64,000 bases of DNA. Source: Asanoa ishikariensis. GTDB taxonomy: Bacteria; Actinomycetota; Actinomycetes; Mycobacteriales; Micromonosporaceae. The notes beneath the pieces are model-generated. The model was given only the letters and a program-made list of their open reading frames with translations, was not told where the DNA came from and made no database searches. Shown piece after piece: positions 34,760 to 43,464 of this stretch (position 1 is the stretch's first letter; every line of letters begins with the position of its first letter). The DNA lies in contig NZ_FNQB01000004.1 of the NCBI RefSeq assembly GCF_900107455.1, positions 568,193-632,192 of the forward strand. The letters are read 5' to 3'. The position numbers and the translations under genes were made by a program.

Positions 34760-35595
34760 GCCGCCACCGCCGCGAACGGCCGGATCGGTGAGCCGGTGCC
34801 GCCGACGATGCGCAGGGGCGCCATCCCGAAGACGAACTCGGTCAGCCCCTCGGCGGCCGCGTCCTCCAGGTTGAGGTGCTCGATGATGTAGATGCCGGCG
34901 TCGACCAGCAGGACCCGGTGCACCGGCAGCACGCTGTGCCCGGCGCCGGGGCGGATCTGCTCGTACGCCGTGGTGTCCGAACCGGTGGCGACCACCTCGC
35001 GCGCGGCCAGCCACTGCGCCGCCTCGGTGGTGGCGCCGGGAACGCCGGAGGCCTGCCCGAGGTAGGTCGGCGCGTCGTCGAAGTGTCGTGCCCAGCCGGT
35101 GCGGACCAGCGCGACGTCGCCGCGGCCCACCGGGACTCCGGCCCGTTTGGCGGCGGCGTCGAGGTCGCCCGCGGTAACGCCGTAGCCGGCGGGCAGCACC
35201 TCGACGCCGTGCACCGCGGCCACGTCCAGCAGGACGCCCCGGGTGAGCAGGGCGGGGGTGTGCTCGGCGCCGAGCACCGTGAACCGGCCGCCGGTCTGCG
35301 CGGCGGCGGCGTCGACACCGCCGTGCAGCTTGCCGTCGTGGCTGACGTGGGAGAGCGCGTCGACGTGGGTGCCCACGTGCCCGCCCGTCACGATCATCTC
35401 GTTGGCCGCGGAACCACCGTCGGGGCGCACCATGTCGCCGTGCCGACGGATCAGGCTCATCCGGAAACCAGGGTGGTTCGGCGAGCACGGCATGCCCGTG
35501 AAGTGCGGGTGCCCGAGCTCGACGAGCCGTACGCCGGCGGTCACCGCAGCGAGCAGGGCGTCAGGCGCGGGGCGGGCCTGCGGCTCGGTGGTCAA
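34756..35595 (-). CDS. Cyclase-family metal-dependent hydrolase
   Basis: 279 residues with the HVGTHVDALSH metal-binding motif, GVLLDVAAVHGVEVLP and ALVRTGWARHFDDAPTYLG of the kynurenine formamidase / isatin hydrolase (cyclase) family, which opens N-formyl or cyclic amide bonds. The start is a rare TTG at 35593-35595, decided by GGAGG six bases upstream and the 4-bp overlap with the lyase stop. It suggests the island degrades an amide-, imide- or lactam-containing compound. Confidence 0.9.
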   Translation of the reverse strand: MTTEPQARPAPDALLAAVTAGVRLVELGHPHFTGMPCSPNHPGFRMSLIRRHGDMVRPDGGSAANEMIVTGGHVGTHVDALSHVSHDGKLHGGVDAAAAQTGGRFTVLGAEHTPALLTRGVLLDVAAVHGVEVLPAGYGVTAGDLDAAAKRAGVPVGRGDVALVRTGWARHFDDAPTYLGQASGVPGATTEAAQWLAAREVVATGSDTTAYEQIRPGAGHSVLPVHRVLLVDAGIYIIEHLNLEDAAAEGLTEFVFGMAPLRIVGGTGSPIRPFAAVAA

Positions 35596-36416
35596 TTCGT
35601 TCCTCCTGGTGAAAGGTCGTACAGGTCGAGGACGAGTCGGGCCCGGCGCACCACAGCGGGGTCGACGAACCGGCCGTCGGCGTCGAGCACCGCGACCTCT
35701 CCGCGCTCCTGAGCGCGGGCGGCGGCGTCGAGCACCGCCCGGGCGGCGGCCACCTCGGCGGGGCCGGGGGTGAAGACGTCGTGCACGACCGGGATCTGCC
35801 GCGGATGCACCACCGACCGGCCGACGAAGCCGGTCACCCGGGCGCGTTCGGTGCTCGCGCGCAGGCCTTCGAGGTCGGCGACGTCGGTGTAGACGCTCTG
35901 CACGGGTGAGGGCAGGCCGGCGGCGCGGGCGGCGACCACGACCCAGCCACGGGCCCAGGCCAGTCCCTCGTCGCCGGTCACCCGCAGGTCGGCCGACAGG
36001 TCGGCCTCGCCGAGCCCGATTCCCGTGACCAGCGGGTGCGCGGTGGCCAGGTCGGCCGCCCGGGCCAGGCCGGCGGCGCTTTCCACCAGGAGCTGGAGCG
36101 GGAGCCCGGCGCGGTCGCCGACCTCGCGAACCACGGCCGGGTCCTCGCACCGTGGCAGGCGCAGGCCCGCCAACGGAAGGCCGGCCAGGGCCTCGACGTC
36201 CGCCGCGCCCCACGGGCCGGCGGGGTCGTTCACGCGTACCCACACTGGATGGTCCTGCGTGGCCAGTCGCACCGCGGTTTCCCGGGCGGCCAGCTTCTGG
36301 TCCGGCGGCACGGCGTCCTCGAGGTCGACGACGACCGCGTCGGCGCCGGCGGTCAGGGCCTTGGTCACCCGGTCGGGGCGGTGCCCGGGCACGTAGAGCC
36401 AGGAGCGCGGGGTCAC
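35592..36416 (-). CDS. CitE-like CoA ester lyase (HpcH/HpaI family)
   Basis: 274 residues: RSWLYVPGHRPDRVTKALTAGADAVVVDLEDAV, ARETAVRL, WVRVNDP, LQLLVESAAGLARA, LVTGIGLGEADLSADL, GRSVVHPRQIPVV. This is the citrate lyase beta / citramalyl-CoA or malyl-CoA lyase fold with Mg-binding Glu and Asp. Together with the CoA-transferase at 46939 it suggests a final CoA-ester cleavage step. The GTG at 36414-36416 overlaps the IclR stop. Confidence 0.92.
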   Translation of the reverse strand: MTPRSWLYVPGHRPDRVTKALTAGADAVVVDLEDAVPPDQKLAARETAVRLATQDHPVWVRVNDPAGPWGAADVEALAGLPLAGLRLPRCEDPAVVREVGDRAGLPLQLLVESAAGLARAADLATAHPLVTGIGLGEADLSADLRVTGDEGLAWARGWVVVAARAAGLPSPVQSVYTDVADLEGLRASTERARVTGFVGRSVVHPRQIPVVHDVFTPGPAEVAAARAVLDAAARAQERGEVAVLDADGRFVDPAVVRRARLVLDLYDLSPGGTN

Positions 36417-37195
36417 TTGGGCAACCCGCCGGACCAGCCGAGGGCGCGGGAGATCCGGTCGGCGGCCTCGCGCACCAGCGGGCCGAAGCGCTCGCGGGCC
36501 TCCGCGTCGACGCGATGCGCCGGCCCGCAGACCGAGATCGCGCCGATGACGGTGCCGTCGATGCCGAACACCGGGGCGGCGACGGAGCCGGCGCCCTCCT
36601 GCCGCTCTCCGTCGGACCCGGCGATGCCGGTCTCGCGGATCTCGGCCAGGCGGGCGCGCAGCAGGTCGTGGTCGGTCGTCGTGCGGGTGGTCAGCGTCGG
36701 CAGGTCGGCGCTCAGCACGGCCTCGCGCTCGCTGTCCGGCAGGAACGCCAGGATGCACGTGCTGGAGCTGCCCGCGTGCAGCGGGTAGCGGCGGCCCACC
36801 TCGACGGTCATCTTGATTTCCCGGGTGGACTCGACCTGGTCGAGGTAGACACGGCCGCTGTGCACCCGCGCCGAGACGGTGGTCGTCTCGCCGGTGGCCA
36901 GTTGCAGCTCGCGCAGCACCGGCATGGCGACGGTGCGAAGCTGCGACTCGCGCAGGGCGCGGGCGCCGAGCGCCGCGGCCGCGGGGCCGAGCTGGTAACC
37001 GCGGCTGGCCGGGTCGCTGACCAGGAGCCGGCGCTCGACGAGGGTCTGCAGGATCCGGTGCACCACGGCCTTGGACAGATCGAGGCTGCGCGCGATGGCG
37101 GTGACCCCGAGGAAGTCCGGCCCGTCGGTGAACAGGAGCAGCACGTCGGCCACGCGGGTTGCCGCCTCCGTGCCCTGACTTTCTGCCACGTCCAC
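36413..37195 (-). CDS. IclR-family transcriptional regulator
   Basis: 260 residues: winged HTH (about 10-70, TAIARSLDLSKAVVHRILQTLVERRLL) and the IclR effector domain (about 85-250, HAGSSSTCILAFL, GVFGIDGT-like VAAPVFGIDGTVIGAISV). It is the first gene of the leftward operon, divergent from the Liv-type transporter operon. IclR proteins commonly control such divergent catabolic arms in response to a pathway intermediate. The start is GTG at 37193-37195. Confidence 0.93.
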   Translation of the reverse strand: MDVAESQGTEAATRVADVLLLFTDGPDFLGVTAIARSLDLSKAVVHRILQTLVERRLLVSDPASRGYQLGPAAAALGARALRESQLRTVAMPVLRELQLATGETTTVSARVHSGRVYLDQVESTREIKMTVEVGRRYPLHAGSSSTCILAFLPDSEREAVLSADLPTLTTRTTTDHDLLRARLAEIRETGIAGSDGERQEGAGSVAAPVFGIDGTVIGAISVCGPAHRVDAEARERFGPLVREAADRISRALGWSGGLPK

Positions 37196-37206
37196 ATCCC
37201 TCAGTA

Positions 37207-37242
37207 CGGTGTTTCAGCCAGCGGAACACGATTTCAACACCG
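37207..37242. promoter_or_regulatory. Candidate IclR operator in divergent promoter region
   Basis: CGGTGTT (37207-37213) and AACACCG (37236-37242) form a perfect 7-bp inverted repeat; inside it GTGTT and AACAC (37221-37229 area, GCGGAACAC) form a second. GCGGAACAC recurs at about 37361-37369 near the transporter start. The region separates iclR from the importer, so it is the natural place for operators of both arms. Confidence 0.45.
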
Positions 37243-37392
37243 ACCAGGCCAGGGGTCAACCCCTGAATGTGGCTCTGTACTGGGTTGAAGAAGATTCTGT
37301 AACGGAGTCTTGACCCGCTGAACGGGCAGTGCCAGAGTCAGCCTTCATGCGACGTTCCGTGCGGCGGAACACAGTCACCCCCAGGAGCTGAC

Positions 37393-38637
37393 ATGAGGAA
37401 GACCTGGACCCTGAGCCTTGCCTTAGCCCTGCCGCTGGCGCTCGCCGCCTGCGGCGGATCCGCTCCGGCCGGCACCACCAACGGCGGCGGCGGGCAGTCC
37501 GGCGGCACCATAAAGATCGGTTCCCTGCATCCGCTCAGCGGCTCGTCCGCGGCTGACGGGCAGCAGATGGACAACGGAGCCAAGCTGGCCGTGGAGGCCA
37601 TCAACGACGCCGGCGGCATCAAGTCGCAGGGCGGCAAGAAGCTCGAGCTGGTCAGCGCCGACACCCAGGGCAAGCCCGAGGTCGGTCAGAGCGAGGCCCA
37701 GCGCCTCATCCAGGAGGGCGCGGTCGGCCTGGTCGGCACCTACCAGAGTGCCGTCAGCGCCAACGTGTCCACCGTGGCCGAACGCAACAAGGTGCCGTTC
37801 GTCATCGACGTGTCCAGCGCCGACTCGATCCTGGCGCAGGGCTACAAGAACACGTTCCGGGTGCAGCCGAGCTCGACCGTGCTCGGCACCTCCGGCGCGC
37901 AGTTCCTCGACCAGGTGAGCAAGGCGGCCGGCAAGCCGGTCAAGTCCGTCGCGATCCTGCACGAGCAGGGCCCGTTCGGCACCGCGGTGCGGGACGCGTT
38001 CAAGGCCGAGGCGGAGAAGTCGGGCATCAAGGTCGGTCCGGCCATCGCGTACGACGCCGCCAGCGTCTCCGACCTGACCACCCAGGTGACCCAGGTCAAG
38101 GCCAGCGGCGCGGACGTGCTGATGGTGGCCGGCTACTACCGCGACGGCGTGCTGGCCGCGAAGGCGGTCGACACCGTCAAGCCGGCGCTCAACGCGGTCT
38201 ACGGTGTGGCCAACGGCGCCTTCGACCTGCCGCAGTTCCCCAAGGAGGTGGGAGCCGCGGGCGAGGGCTACTTCGACGCGAACTACCACGCCGACATGAC
38301 CAAGCCGGACATGCAGGCGCTGGCCCAGCTCTACCAGTCGAAGTACAACGACGCGATCCGGACCGGCGCCGTGCTGGCGTACGACTCCGTCCAGGTCATC
38401 GCCGCCGCGCTGGAGAAGGCCGGCAGTGCCGAACCGGCCAAGGTGCGCGACGCGATCGCCAGCGGTGAGGTGCCGACCCTGATCGCCGGCCCCGGCACGA
38501 TCAAGTTCGGCCCGACCGGCGAGAACCTGAACGCCACGCCGATCCTGATGCAGGTCCAGGGCGGTGCGCCCAAGCAGGTGTTCCCGGCCGACAAGGCGGA
38601 GGCTCAGCCCGTCTACCCCGCCTTCAAGAGCCAGTGA
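37393..38637 (+). CDS. Branched-chain amino acid-type ABC substrate-binding lipoprotein
   Basis: 414 residues with a lipoprotein signal (LALAAC, lipid-modified C20) and a Peripla_BP_6 fold (IKIGSLHPLSGSSAADGQQ, GAKLAVEAINDAGGI, GLVGTYQSAVSANVSTVAE). It captures the substrate outside the membrane for the LivHMGF-like transporter encoded next. The actual ligand is probably that of the catabolic island rather than leucine. Its stop overlaps the GTG start of the permease. Confidence 0.95.
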   Translation: MRKTWTLSLALALPLALAACGGSAPAGTTNGGGGQSGGTIKIGSLHPLSGSSAADGQQMDNGAKLAVEAINDAGGIKSQGGKKLELVSADTQGKPEVGQSEAQRLIQEGAVGLVGTYQSAVSANVSTVAERNKVPFVIDVSSADSILAQGYKNTFRVQPSSTVLGTSGAQFLDQVSKAAGKPVKSVAILHEQGPFGTAVRDAFKAEAEKSGIKVGPAIAYDAASVSDLTTQVTQVKASGADVLMVAGYYRDGVLAAKAVDTVKPALNAVYGVANGAFDLPQFPKEVGAAGEGYFDANYHADMTKPDMQALAQLYQSKYNDAIRTGAVLAYDSVQVIAAALEKAGSAEPAKVRDAIASGEVPTLIAGPGTIKFGPTGENLNATPILMQVQGGAPKQVFPADKAEAQPVYPAFKSQ

Positions 38638-39668
38638 CCTCGACACCCGACCAGGACCACGTCGCCGCCGGCAACGGCGGCGGCGTGGCCACCCTGGACC
38701 CCGACGAGCTGCCCACGGCCGCGACCCGCACGGTGCCGTGGCTCCGGATCGGCGTGATCGCGGCGCTGATCGTGGTCGCGATCGTGCTCGCCTACGTCCG
38801 CGCCGGCAGCGGTGTGGTCGTCGTGCAGGCGGTCACGACCGGCATCCTCATCGGCGGCATCTACGGCCTGGTCGCGATGGGCCTGACGTTGATCTTCGGC
38901 GTCCTCGACATCGTCAACTTCGCGCACGGCAGCTTCCTGGCGCTGGCCCTGTTCCTCACCTTCGGGTTGACCCAGGCCGGCCTGCACGTCTATCTGGCCC
39001 TGGCGGTCAGCGTGCCGGCCATGTTCCTGCTCGGCGTGCTGGTGCAACGCGGCATCCTGGCCGGGGCGATGGGCAAGCCGCTGGAGAACCAGTTGCTGAT
39101 CACGCTGGGCATCTCGCTGATCATCGAGAACGCGCTGCTGCTGTTCTTCGGCGCCAACCCCCGCTCGGTGGCGCTGTCCGGCGACCGCGGTGTGCCCATC
39201 TTCGAGGCCGTGGCCAACCTGTCCCGGATCCTCGCGTTCGTCGGCGCCCTGCTCCTGGCCGGCCTGCTCTACCTGCTGCTGCAGCGCACCCGGCTCGGCA
39301 CCGCGATCCGCGCGGTGGCCGCCAACGACACCGGCGCGCAGCTCGTCGGCATCGACACCCGGGTGATCTACGCGGTCACCTTCGCGCTCGGTACGGCCTG
39401 CGCCGGCGCCGCCGGCACGCTGGTGGCCCCGCTGGTCACCATCGAGCCGACCACCGGCTCGCTGTTCAACATCGTGGCCTTCGTGGTCGTCGTGCTGGGC
39501 GGCATGGGCAACGTGGTCGGCGCGCTCGTCGGCGGCCTGATCATCGGGCTGGCCGAACAGCTCGGCGGCATCTACCTGCCCGGCCAGTCGCCGCTGCTGT
39601 CGGTCTTCATCGTCTTCGTGCTCGTGCTGTTCCTGCGACCACAGGGACTCTTCCGGAGGTCGGCATGA
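38634..39668 (+). CDS. livH: LivH-like ABC permease
   Basis: 344 residues, about eight to nine membrane segments, with the LivH signature (GLTLIFGVLDIVNFAHGSFLAL) and a cytoplasmic loop RTRLGTAIRAVAANDTGAQLVGID that contacts the ATPase. A hydrophilic N-terminal tail of about 35 residues precedes the first segment. GTG start with 4-bp overlap to the binding-protein gene. Confidence 0.94.
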   Translation: MTSTPDQDHVAAGNGGGVATLDPDELPTAATRTVPWLRIGVIAALIVVAIVLAYVRAGSGVVVVQAVTTGILIGGIYGLVAMGLTLIFGVLDIVNFAHGSFLALALFLTFGLTQAGLHVYLALAVSVPAMFLLGVLVQRGILAGAMGKPLENQLLITLGISLIIENALLLFFGANPRSVALSGDRGVPIFEAVANLSRILAFVGALLLAGLLYLLLQRTRLGTAIRAVAANDTGAQLVGIDTRVIYAVTFALGTACAGAAGTLVAPLVTIEPTTGSLFNIVAFVVVVLGGMGNVVGALVGGLIIGLAEQLGGIYLPGQSPLLSVFIVFVLVLFLRPQGLFRRSA

Positions 39669-40711
39669 CGACCACCACCGCACCGGCCGCCACCACCGCC
39701 GCCGGGAAGCCGTTGCCCCGCCAGCCCTGGAACCGGCACCTGTTGGCGATCGCGGTGCTGACCGTGCTGCTGATCCCGCTGCCGCTGATCCTGCCGCCGG
39801 CGCAGGCGTCGGTCGCCGTACGCGTGCTGATCTTCGCGCTGATGAGCATCGGCTGGAACATGATGAGCGGCTTCGGCGGCATGTTCAGCTTCGGTCACGC
39901 GGCCTACTTCGGCATCGGTGCGTACGCGGGCGGCTTCCTGCTCGTCGAGCACAATGTCTCGCCCTGGATCGGGATGCTCGTCGGCATGGTGATCGCCGCG
40001 GCCTTCGCCACGCTGATCGGTTTCCTCGCGCTGCGCTACAAGCTGCGCGGCGCCTACTTCGCGCTGGCCACCTTCGCCTTCGCGGAGATGCTGCGGTTGT
40101 GGGCGACCAACAGCGAGTTCGTCAACCGGGCGGTCGGCTACCACGTGCCGCTGCGGCCCGAGAGCTCCTGGTGGTGGATGCAGTTCGAGCCGGCCTCGGC
40201 GAACTACTTCTGGATCGCGCTCGGGCTCACCGTGATCGCGCTCGTGGTCAGCGTCCAGTTCGTCCGGTCCCGGGCCGGCCAGTTCACCAAGGCCGCCCGT
40301 GACGACGAGGACGCGGCCGCCGCCGTGGGCATCCCGGTGATGCGCTACAAGCTGCTGACGATGGCGCTCTCCGCCGCGATCACCGCAGTCGCCGGCGCCT
40401 TCTACGTGCAGTACTTCCTGTTCATCGACCCCGACCTGGCGTTCGGGTCCAGCGTGTCGATCCAGGCGATCCTGCCCGCGGTGATCGGCGGCGTCGCGAC
40501 CATCTGGGGACCGGTGATCGGAGCCGTGGTGATGGGCCCGCTCAACGACGTGACGGCGACGATCCTGCGCAACCCGCCACCGGCGCTGGAGTTCCTGCAG
40601 GGCCGGGGCGGTCTCGACGTGATCGTCTATGGCGCGCTGCTGATCATTATCGTCCTGCTCCTGCCGCAAGGCATCTACGGAGCGCTGCGCAAGAGGTGGT
40701 CCCGGCGATGA
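39665..40711 (+). CDS. livM: LivM-like ABC permease
   Basis: 348 residues with LivM features: GWNMMSGFGGMFSFGHAAYFGIGAYA split near residues 60-85, LRYKLRGAYFALATFAFAEM, and AARDDEDAAAAVGIPVMRYK loop. About nine membrane segments. It starts with a 4-bp overlap to livH and a GGAGG ribosome-binding site, and overlaps livG by 4 bp. Confidence 0.94.
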   Translation: MTTTTAPAATTAAGKPLPRQPWNRHLLAIAVLTVLLIPLPLILPPAQASVAVRVLIFALMSIGWNMMSGFGGMFSFGHAAYFGIGAYAGGFLLVEHNVSPWIGMLVGMVIAAAFATLIGFLALRYKLRGAYFALATFAFAEMLRLWATNSEFVNRAVGYHVPLRPESSWWWMQFEPASANYFWIALGLTVIALVVSVQFVRSRAGQFTKAARDDEDAAAAVGIPVMRYKLLTMALSAAITAVAGAFYVQYFLFIDPDLAFGSSVSIQAILPAVIGGVATIWGPVIGAVVMGPLNDVTATILRNPPPALEFLQGRGGLDVIVYGALLIIIVLLLPQGIYGALRKRWSRR

Positions 40712-41439
40712 CCCTGCTGCGAGTGGAGAACCTGGCGAAGTCCTTCAAGGGACTGCGCGCGGTCGACGACGTCAGCTTCGAGGTCACCGAGGGCAGCATC
40801 CTCGGCGTGATCGGTCCCAACGGCGCCGGCAAGACCACCATGTTCAACCTGGTCGCCGGCGCGCTGCGCCCGGACACAGGCAGGGTGCACCTGGGCGGCA
40901 AGGAGATCACCGGGCACGCACCGCACCGCATCACCGCCGCCGGCATGACCCGGACGTTCCAGTTGATGCGGCCGTTTTACTCGATGACCGTGCTGGAGAA
41001 CGTCACGGTCGCCGTGCTGGCCGGCGGCGCGGCCAAGCGCACTGCCCGGGAGACGGCCGCCGAGGTGATCGCCCGCGTCGGCCTGGACAAGTGGCGTGAC
41101 GCGCCGACCGAGGGCCTGCCCACCGCCGCGCTCAAGCGGCTGGAGCTGGCCCGGGCCTTGGCCAGCAAGCCGCGGGTGCTGCTGCTCGACGAGGTGCTCG
41201 CCGGGCTCGTGCCCGCCGAGCGCACGCCGGTGATGGAACTGCTGGAGCGGCTGCGCACCGAGGACGGCGTGACGCTGGTGTTCGTCGAGCACATCATGGC
41301 GGCCGTCATGCGGCTGTCGGACTCGGTGCTGGTGCTCGACCTGGGCCGGGTGCTCACCTCGGGCGCGCCGGAGGAGGTGACCCGGGACCCCCGGGTCATC
41401 GAGGCCTACCTCGGGGAGGACCCGCATGCTAAGGCTTGA
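40708..41439 (+). CDS. livG: LivG-like ABC ATPase with variant signature motif
   Basis: 243 residues with Walker A GPNGAGKTT and Walker B VLLLDEVLAGL. The ABC signature LSGGQ is replaced by LPTAALKRLELARAL, and the usual DEP is DEV, a variant I recall from other LivG-type subfamilies, so it is not necessarily inactive. It works with livF as a heterodimer. The 3' end overlaps livF by 14 bp. Confidence 0.92.
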   Translation: MTLLRVENLAKSFKGLRAVDDVSFEVTEGSILGVIGPNGAGKTTMFNLVAGALRPDTGRVHLGGKEITGHAPHRITAAGMTRTFQLMRPFYSMTVLENVTVAVLAGGAAKRTARETAAEVIARVGLDKWRDAPTEGLPTAALKRLELARALASKPRVLLLDEVLAGLVPAERTPVMELLERLRTEDGVTLVFVEHIMAAVMRLSDSVLVLDLGRVLTSGAPEEVTRDPRVIEAYLGEDPHAKA

Positions 41440-42127
41440 GGGGCTGAGCGCCGGCTACCACGGGCTGCAGATCCTGCACGAGCTCGACCTGCGGGTCGAC
41501 GAGGGCGAGATCGTGGCGATCGTCGGTGCCAACGGCGCGGGCAAGACCACCACGCTCAAGGCCGTCTCCGGGTTGGTGAAGCTGACCGCGGGCACGATCA
41601 CCTTCGACGGCAAACGCGCCGACGGGGTACGTCCCAGCGAGCTAGTCTCCCGCGGCCTGCTGCACGTGCCGGAGGGGCGGGCGTTGTTCGGCCCGCTCAG
41701 CGTCGAGGAGAACCTGCGGATGGGCGGCTGGACCCGCGGCCGCAAGCCGTTGGACGCACCGTTGCGCGAGGTCTTCGAGCTGTTCCCGATCCTCGCGGAG
41801 CGGCGCTCCCAGGCCGCCGAGACCCTCAGCGGTGGCCAGCAGCAGATGCTCGCGATCGGCCGGGCCTTGATGGCCGCGCCGAAGCTGCTGCTGCTCGACG
41901 AGCCGTCCACCGGCCTCTCGCCGAAGCTGACCTGGACGGTGCTCGACGCGGTCAAGGCCATCCGGGAGAAGGGCGTGTCGGTGCTGCTGGTCGAGCAGAA
42001 CGCCGCGCACGCGCTCAACCTGGCCGACCGGGCGTACGTGCTGGAGAGCGGCAGCCTGGTGCTCGACGGGCCAGGACCCGAACTGGCCCGCGACGACCGG
42101 GTCCGGGCCGCGTACCTGGGGCTGTGA
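41426..42127 (+). CDS. livF: LivF-like ABC ATPase
   Basis: 233 residues with Walker A GANGAGKTT, signature LSGGQQQ, Walker B LLLLDEPSTGL and H-loop region. It has the standard LivF C-terminus (YVLESGSLVLDGPGPEL). It completes the importer operon; its stop overlaps the start of the MmgE/PrpD gene. Confidence 0.95.
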   Translation: MLRLEGLSAGYHGLQILHELDLRVDEGEIVAIVGANGAGKTTTLKAVSGLVKLTAGTITFDGKRADGVRPSELVSRGLLHVPEGRALFGPLSVEENLRMGGWTRGRKPLDAPLREVFELFPILAERRSQAAETLSGGQQQMLAIGRALMAAPKLLLLDEPSTGLSPKLTWTVLDAVKAIREKGVSVLLVEQNAAHALNLADRAYVLESGSLVLDGPGPELARDDRVRAAYLGL

Positions 42128-43452
42128 TGTCTACTGTGGAGGCCGTCGCGCGGCTCGGTGACTGGGTCGCCGGGCTGCGCTGGGCCGACGTGCCTTCGGC
42201 CACGAGGGACCGGCTCGGGTTGGTGCTGCTCGACTCGCTCGGCGTGACCGTGGTCGGTGCCCGCCAGCCGGAGCAGCGCGCGCTGGCCGCGGCGTGGCGG
42301 CCGTCTGCCGGACCGGCCCCGCTGGTCGGCGGCGGCGTTTGCACGACGGTCGAGGCGGCCGCCTGGCTCAACGCGACCGCCATGGCCCGGCTCGAGCTCG
42401 ACGAGGGACACAAGTACGCCAAGGGTCATCCGGCCGCGCACGGTCTGCCGGCGGTGCTCGCCCTGGCCGCGGACCTCGGCGCGTCCGGCCCTTCGACTCT
42501 GGCCGCCCTGCTGGCGGCCTACGAGGTGGCCGCCCGGTTCGGCCGGGCGACCACCCTGCGGGCCGGGATGCATCCGCACGGAAGCTGGGGCGTGGCCGGC
42601 GCGGCGGCCGGGTGCGCCAAGTTGCTCGGGCTGCCCGCGGATCAGGTGGCCGCCGCGATCGACGCCGGCGCCGGGCTGCCGGTCGCCGGCCACTTCGCCA
42701 GCGCGCTGGACGGCAACCCGGTCCGGGACGCGTGGCTCGGGGCGTCCAATGTGTCCGGTCTCGCGGCGGCCAGGATGGCCGCGGCCGGAGTCGCTCGCAA
42801 TACCGGCACACCGGCGCTCTCTCTGGGCGACGTGCTCGGTTCCTTTGACCCGGGACCGTTGACCGACGCGCTCGGTGAGCGCTGGGACGTCGATCTCGGC
42901 TACTTCAAGCGCCACGCCTCCTGCTCCTTCACCCACCCGGCGGCCGACGCGGCGCTGGCGATGCGCGGTCTGGACCTCGGCGCCGTCGAGGAGATCGTCG
43001 TCGAGACGCACTCGCTGGGCGGCGGCCTCGGCCGCACCACCTGGGACAGCCGGCTGGGCGCTCTGTTCTCGACGCCGTTCGTGGTCGCCGCCGCTCTGGT
43101 GCACGGCGCCGTCGACCCCGCCGTGTCCGCCGACGAGGGGCGCGACGACCCCCGGGTCCGGGCCCTGGCCGCCAAGGTGGCGTTGCGGGTGGCGCCCGAC
43201 CTCGACGCCCGGCTGCCCGACGAGCGGGCGGCCCGCGTGACCGTGCGCATGGCGGGCGCCGAGCCACGCGTCGTCGAGGTGCCGAACCCGATCGGCGACG
43301 CCGCGCACCATCCGATGGCCGAGGACGACGTGCTCGCCCTGCTCGGCCGCCTGCTCGACCCGGGCACCGTCGCGACCGTGCACGACGTGGCGACCGGTCT
43401 GCCCGACAGCCCCGACATCGGCCCGGCGCTCCGGCGGCTCGCCGACATCTGA
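42127..43452 (+). CDS. MmgE/PrpD family protein (D)
   Basis: 441 residues from ATG 42127; GTG 42124 directly before it is also possible. Family features: LVLLDSLGVTVVGARQPEQ, RLELDEGHKYAKGHPAAHGLPAVLAL, MHPHGSWGVAGAAAGCAKLLG, HASCSFTHPAADAALAM. It follows the importer genes in the rightward arm, so both arms of the island use enzymes of this family. Reaction unknown. Confidence 0.9.
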   Translation: MSTVEAVARLGDWVAGLRWADVPSATRDRLGLVLLDSLGVTVVGARQPEQRALAAAWRPSAGPAPLVGGGVCTTVEAAAWLNATAMARLELDEGHKYAKGHPAAHGLPAVLALAADLGASGPSTLAALLAAYEVAARFGRATTLRAGMHPHGSWGVAGAAAGCAKLLGLPADQVAAAIDAGAGLPVAGHFASALDGNPVRDAWLGASNVSGLAAARMAAAGVARNTGTPALSLGDVLGSFDPGPLTDALGERWDVDLGYFKRHASCSFTHPAADAALAMRGLDLGAVEEIVVETHSLGGGLGRTTWDSRLGALFSTPFVVAAALVHGAVDPAVSADEGRDDPRVRALAAKVALRVAPDLDARLPDERAARVTVRMAGAEPRVVEVPNPIGDAAHHPMAEDDVLALLGRLLDPGTVATVHDVATGLPDSPDIGPALRRLADI

Positions 43453-43464
43453 AAGGAACCCGTT

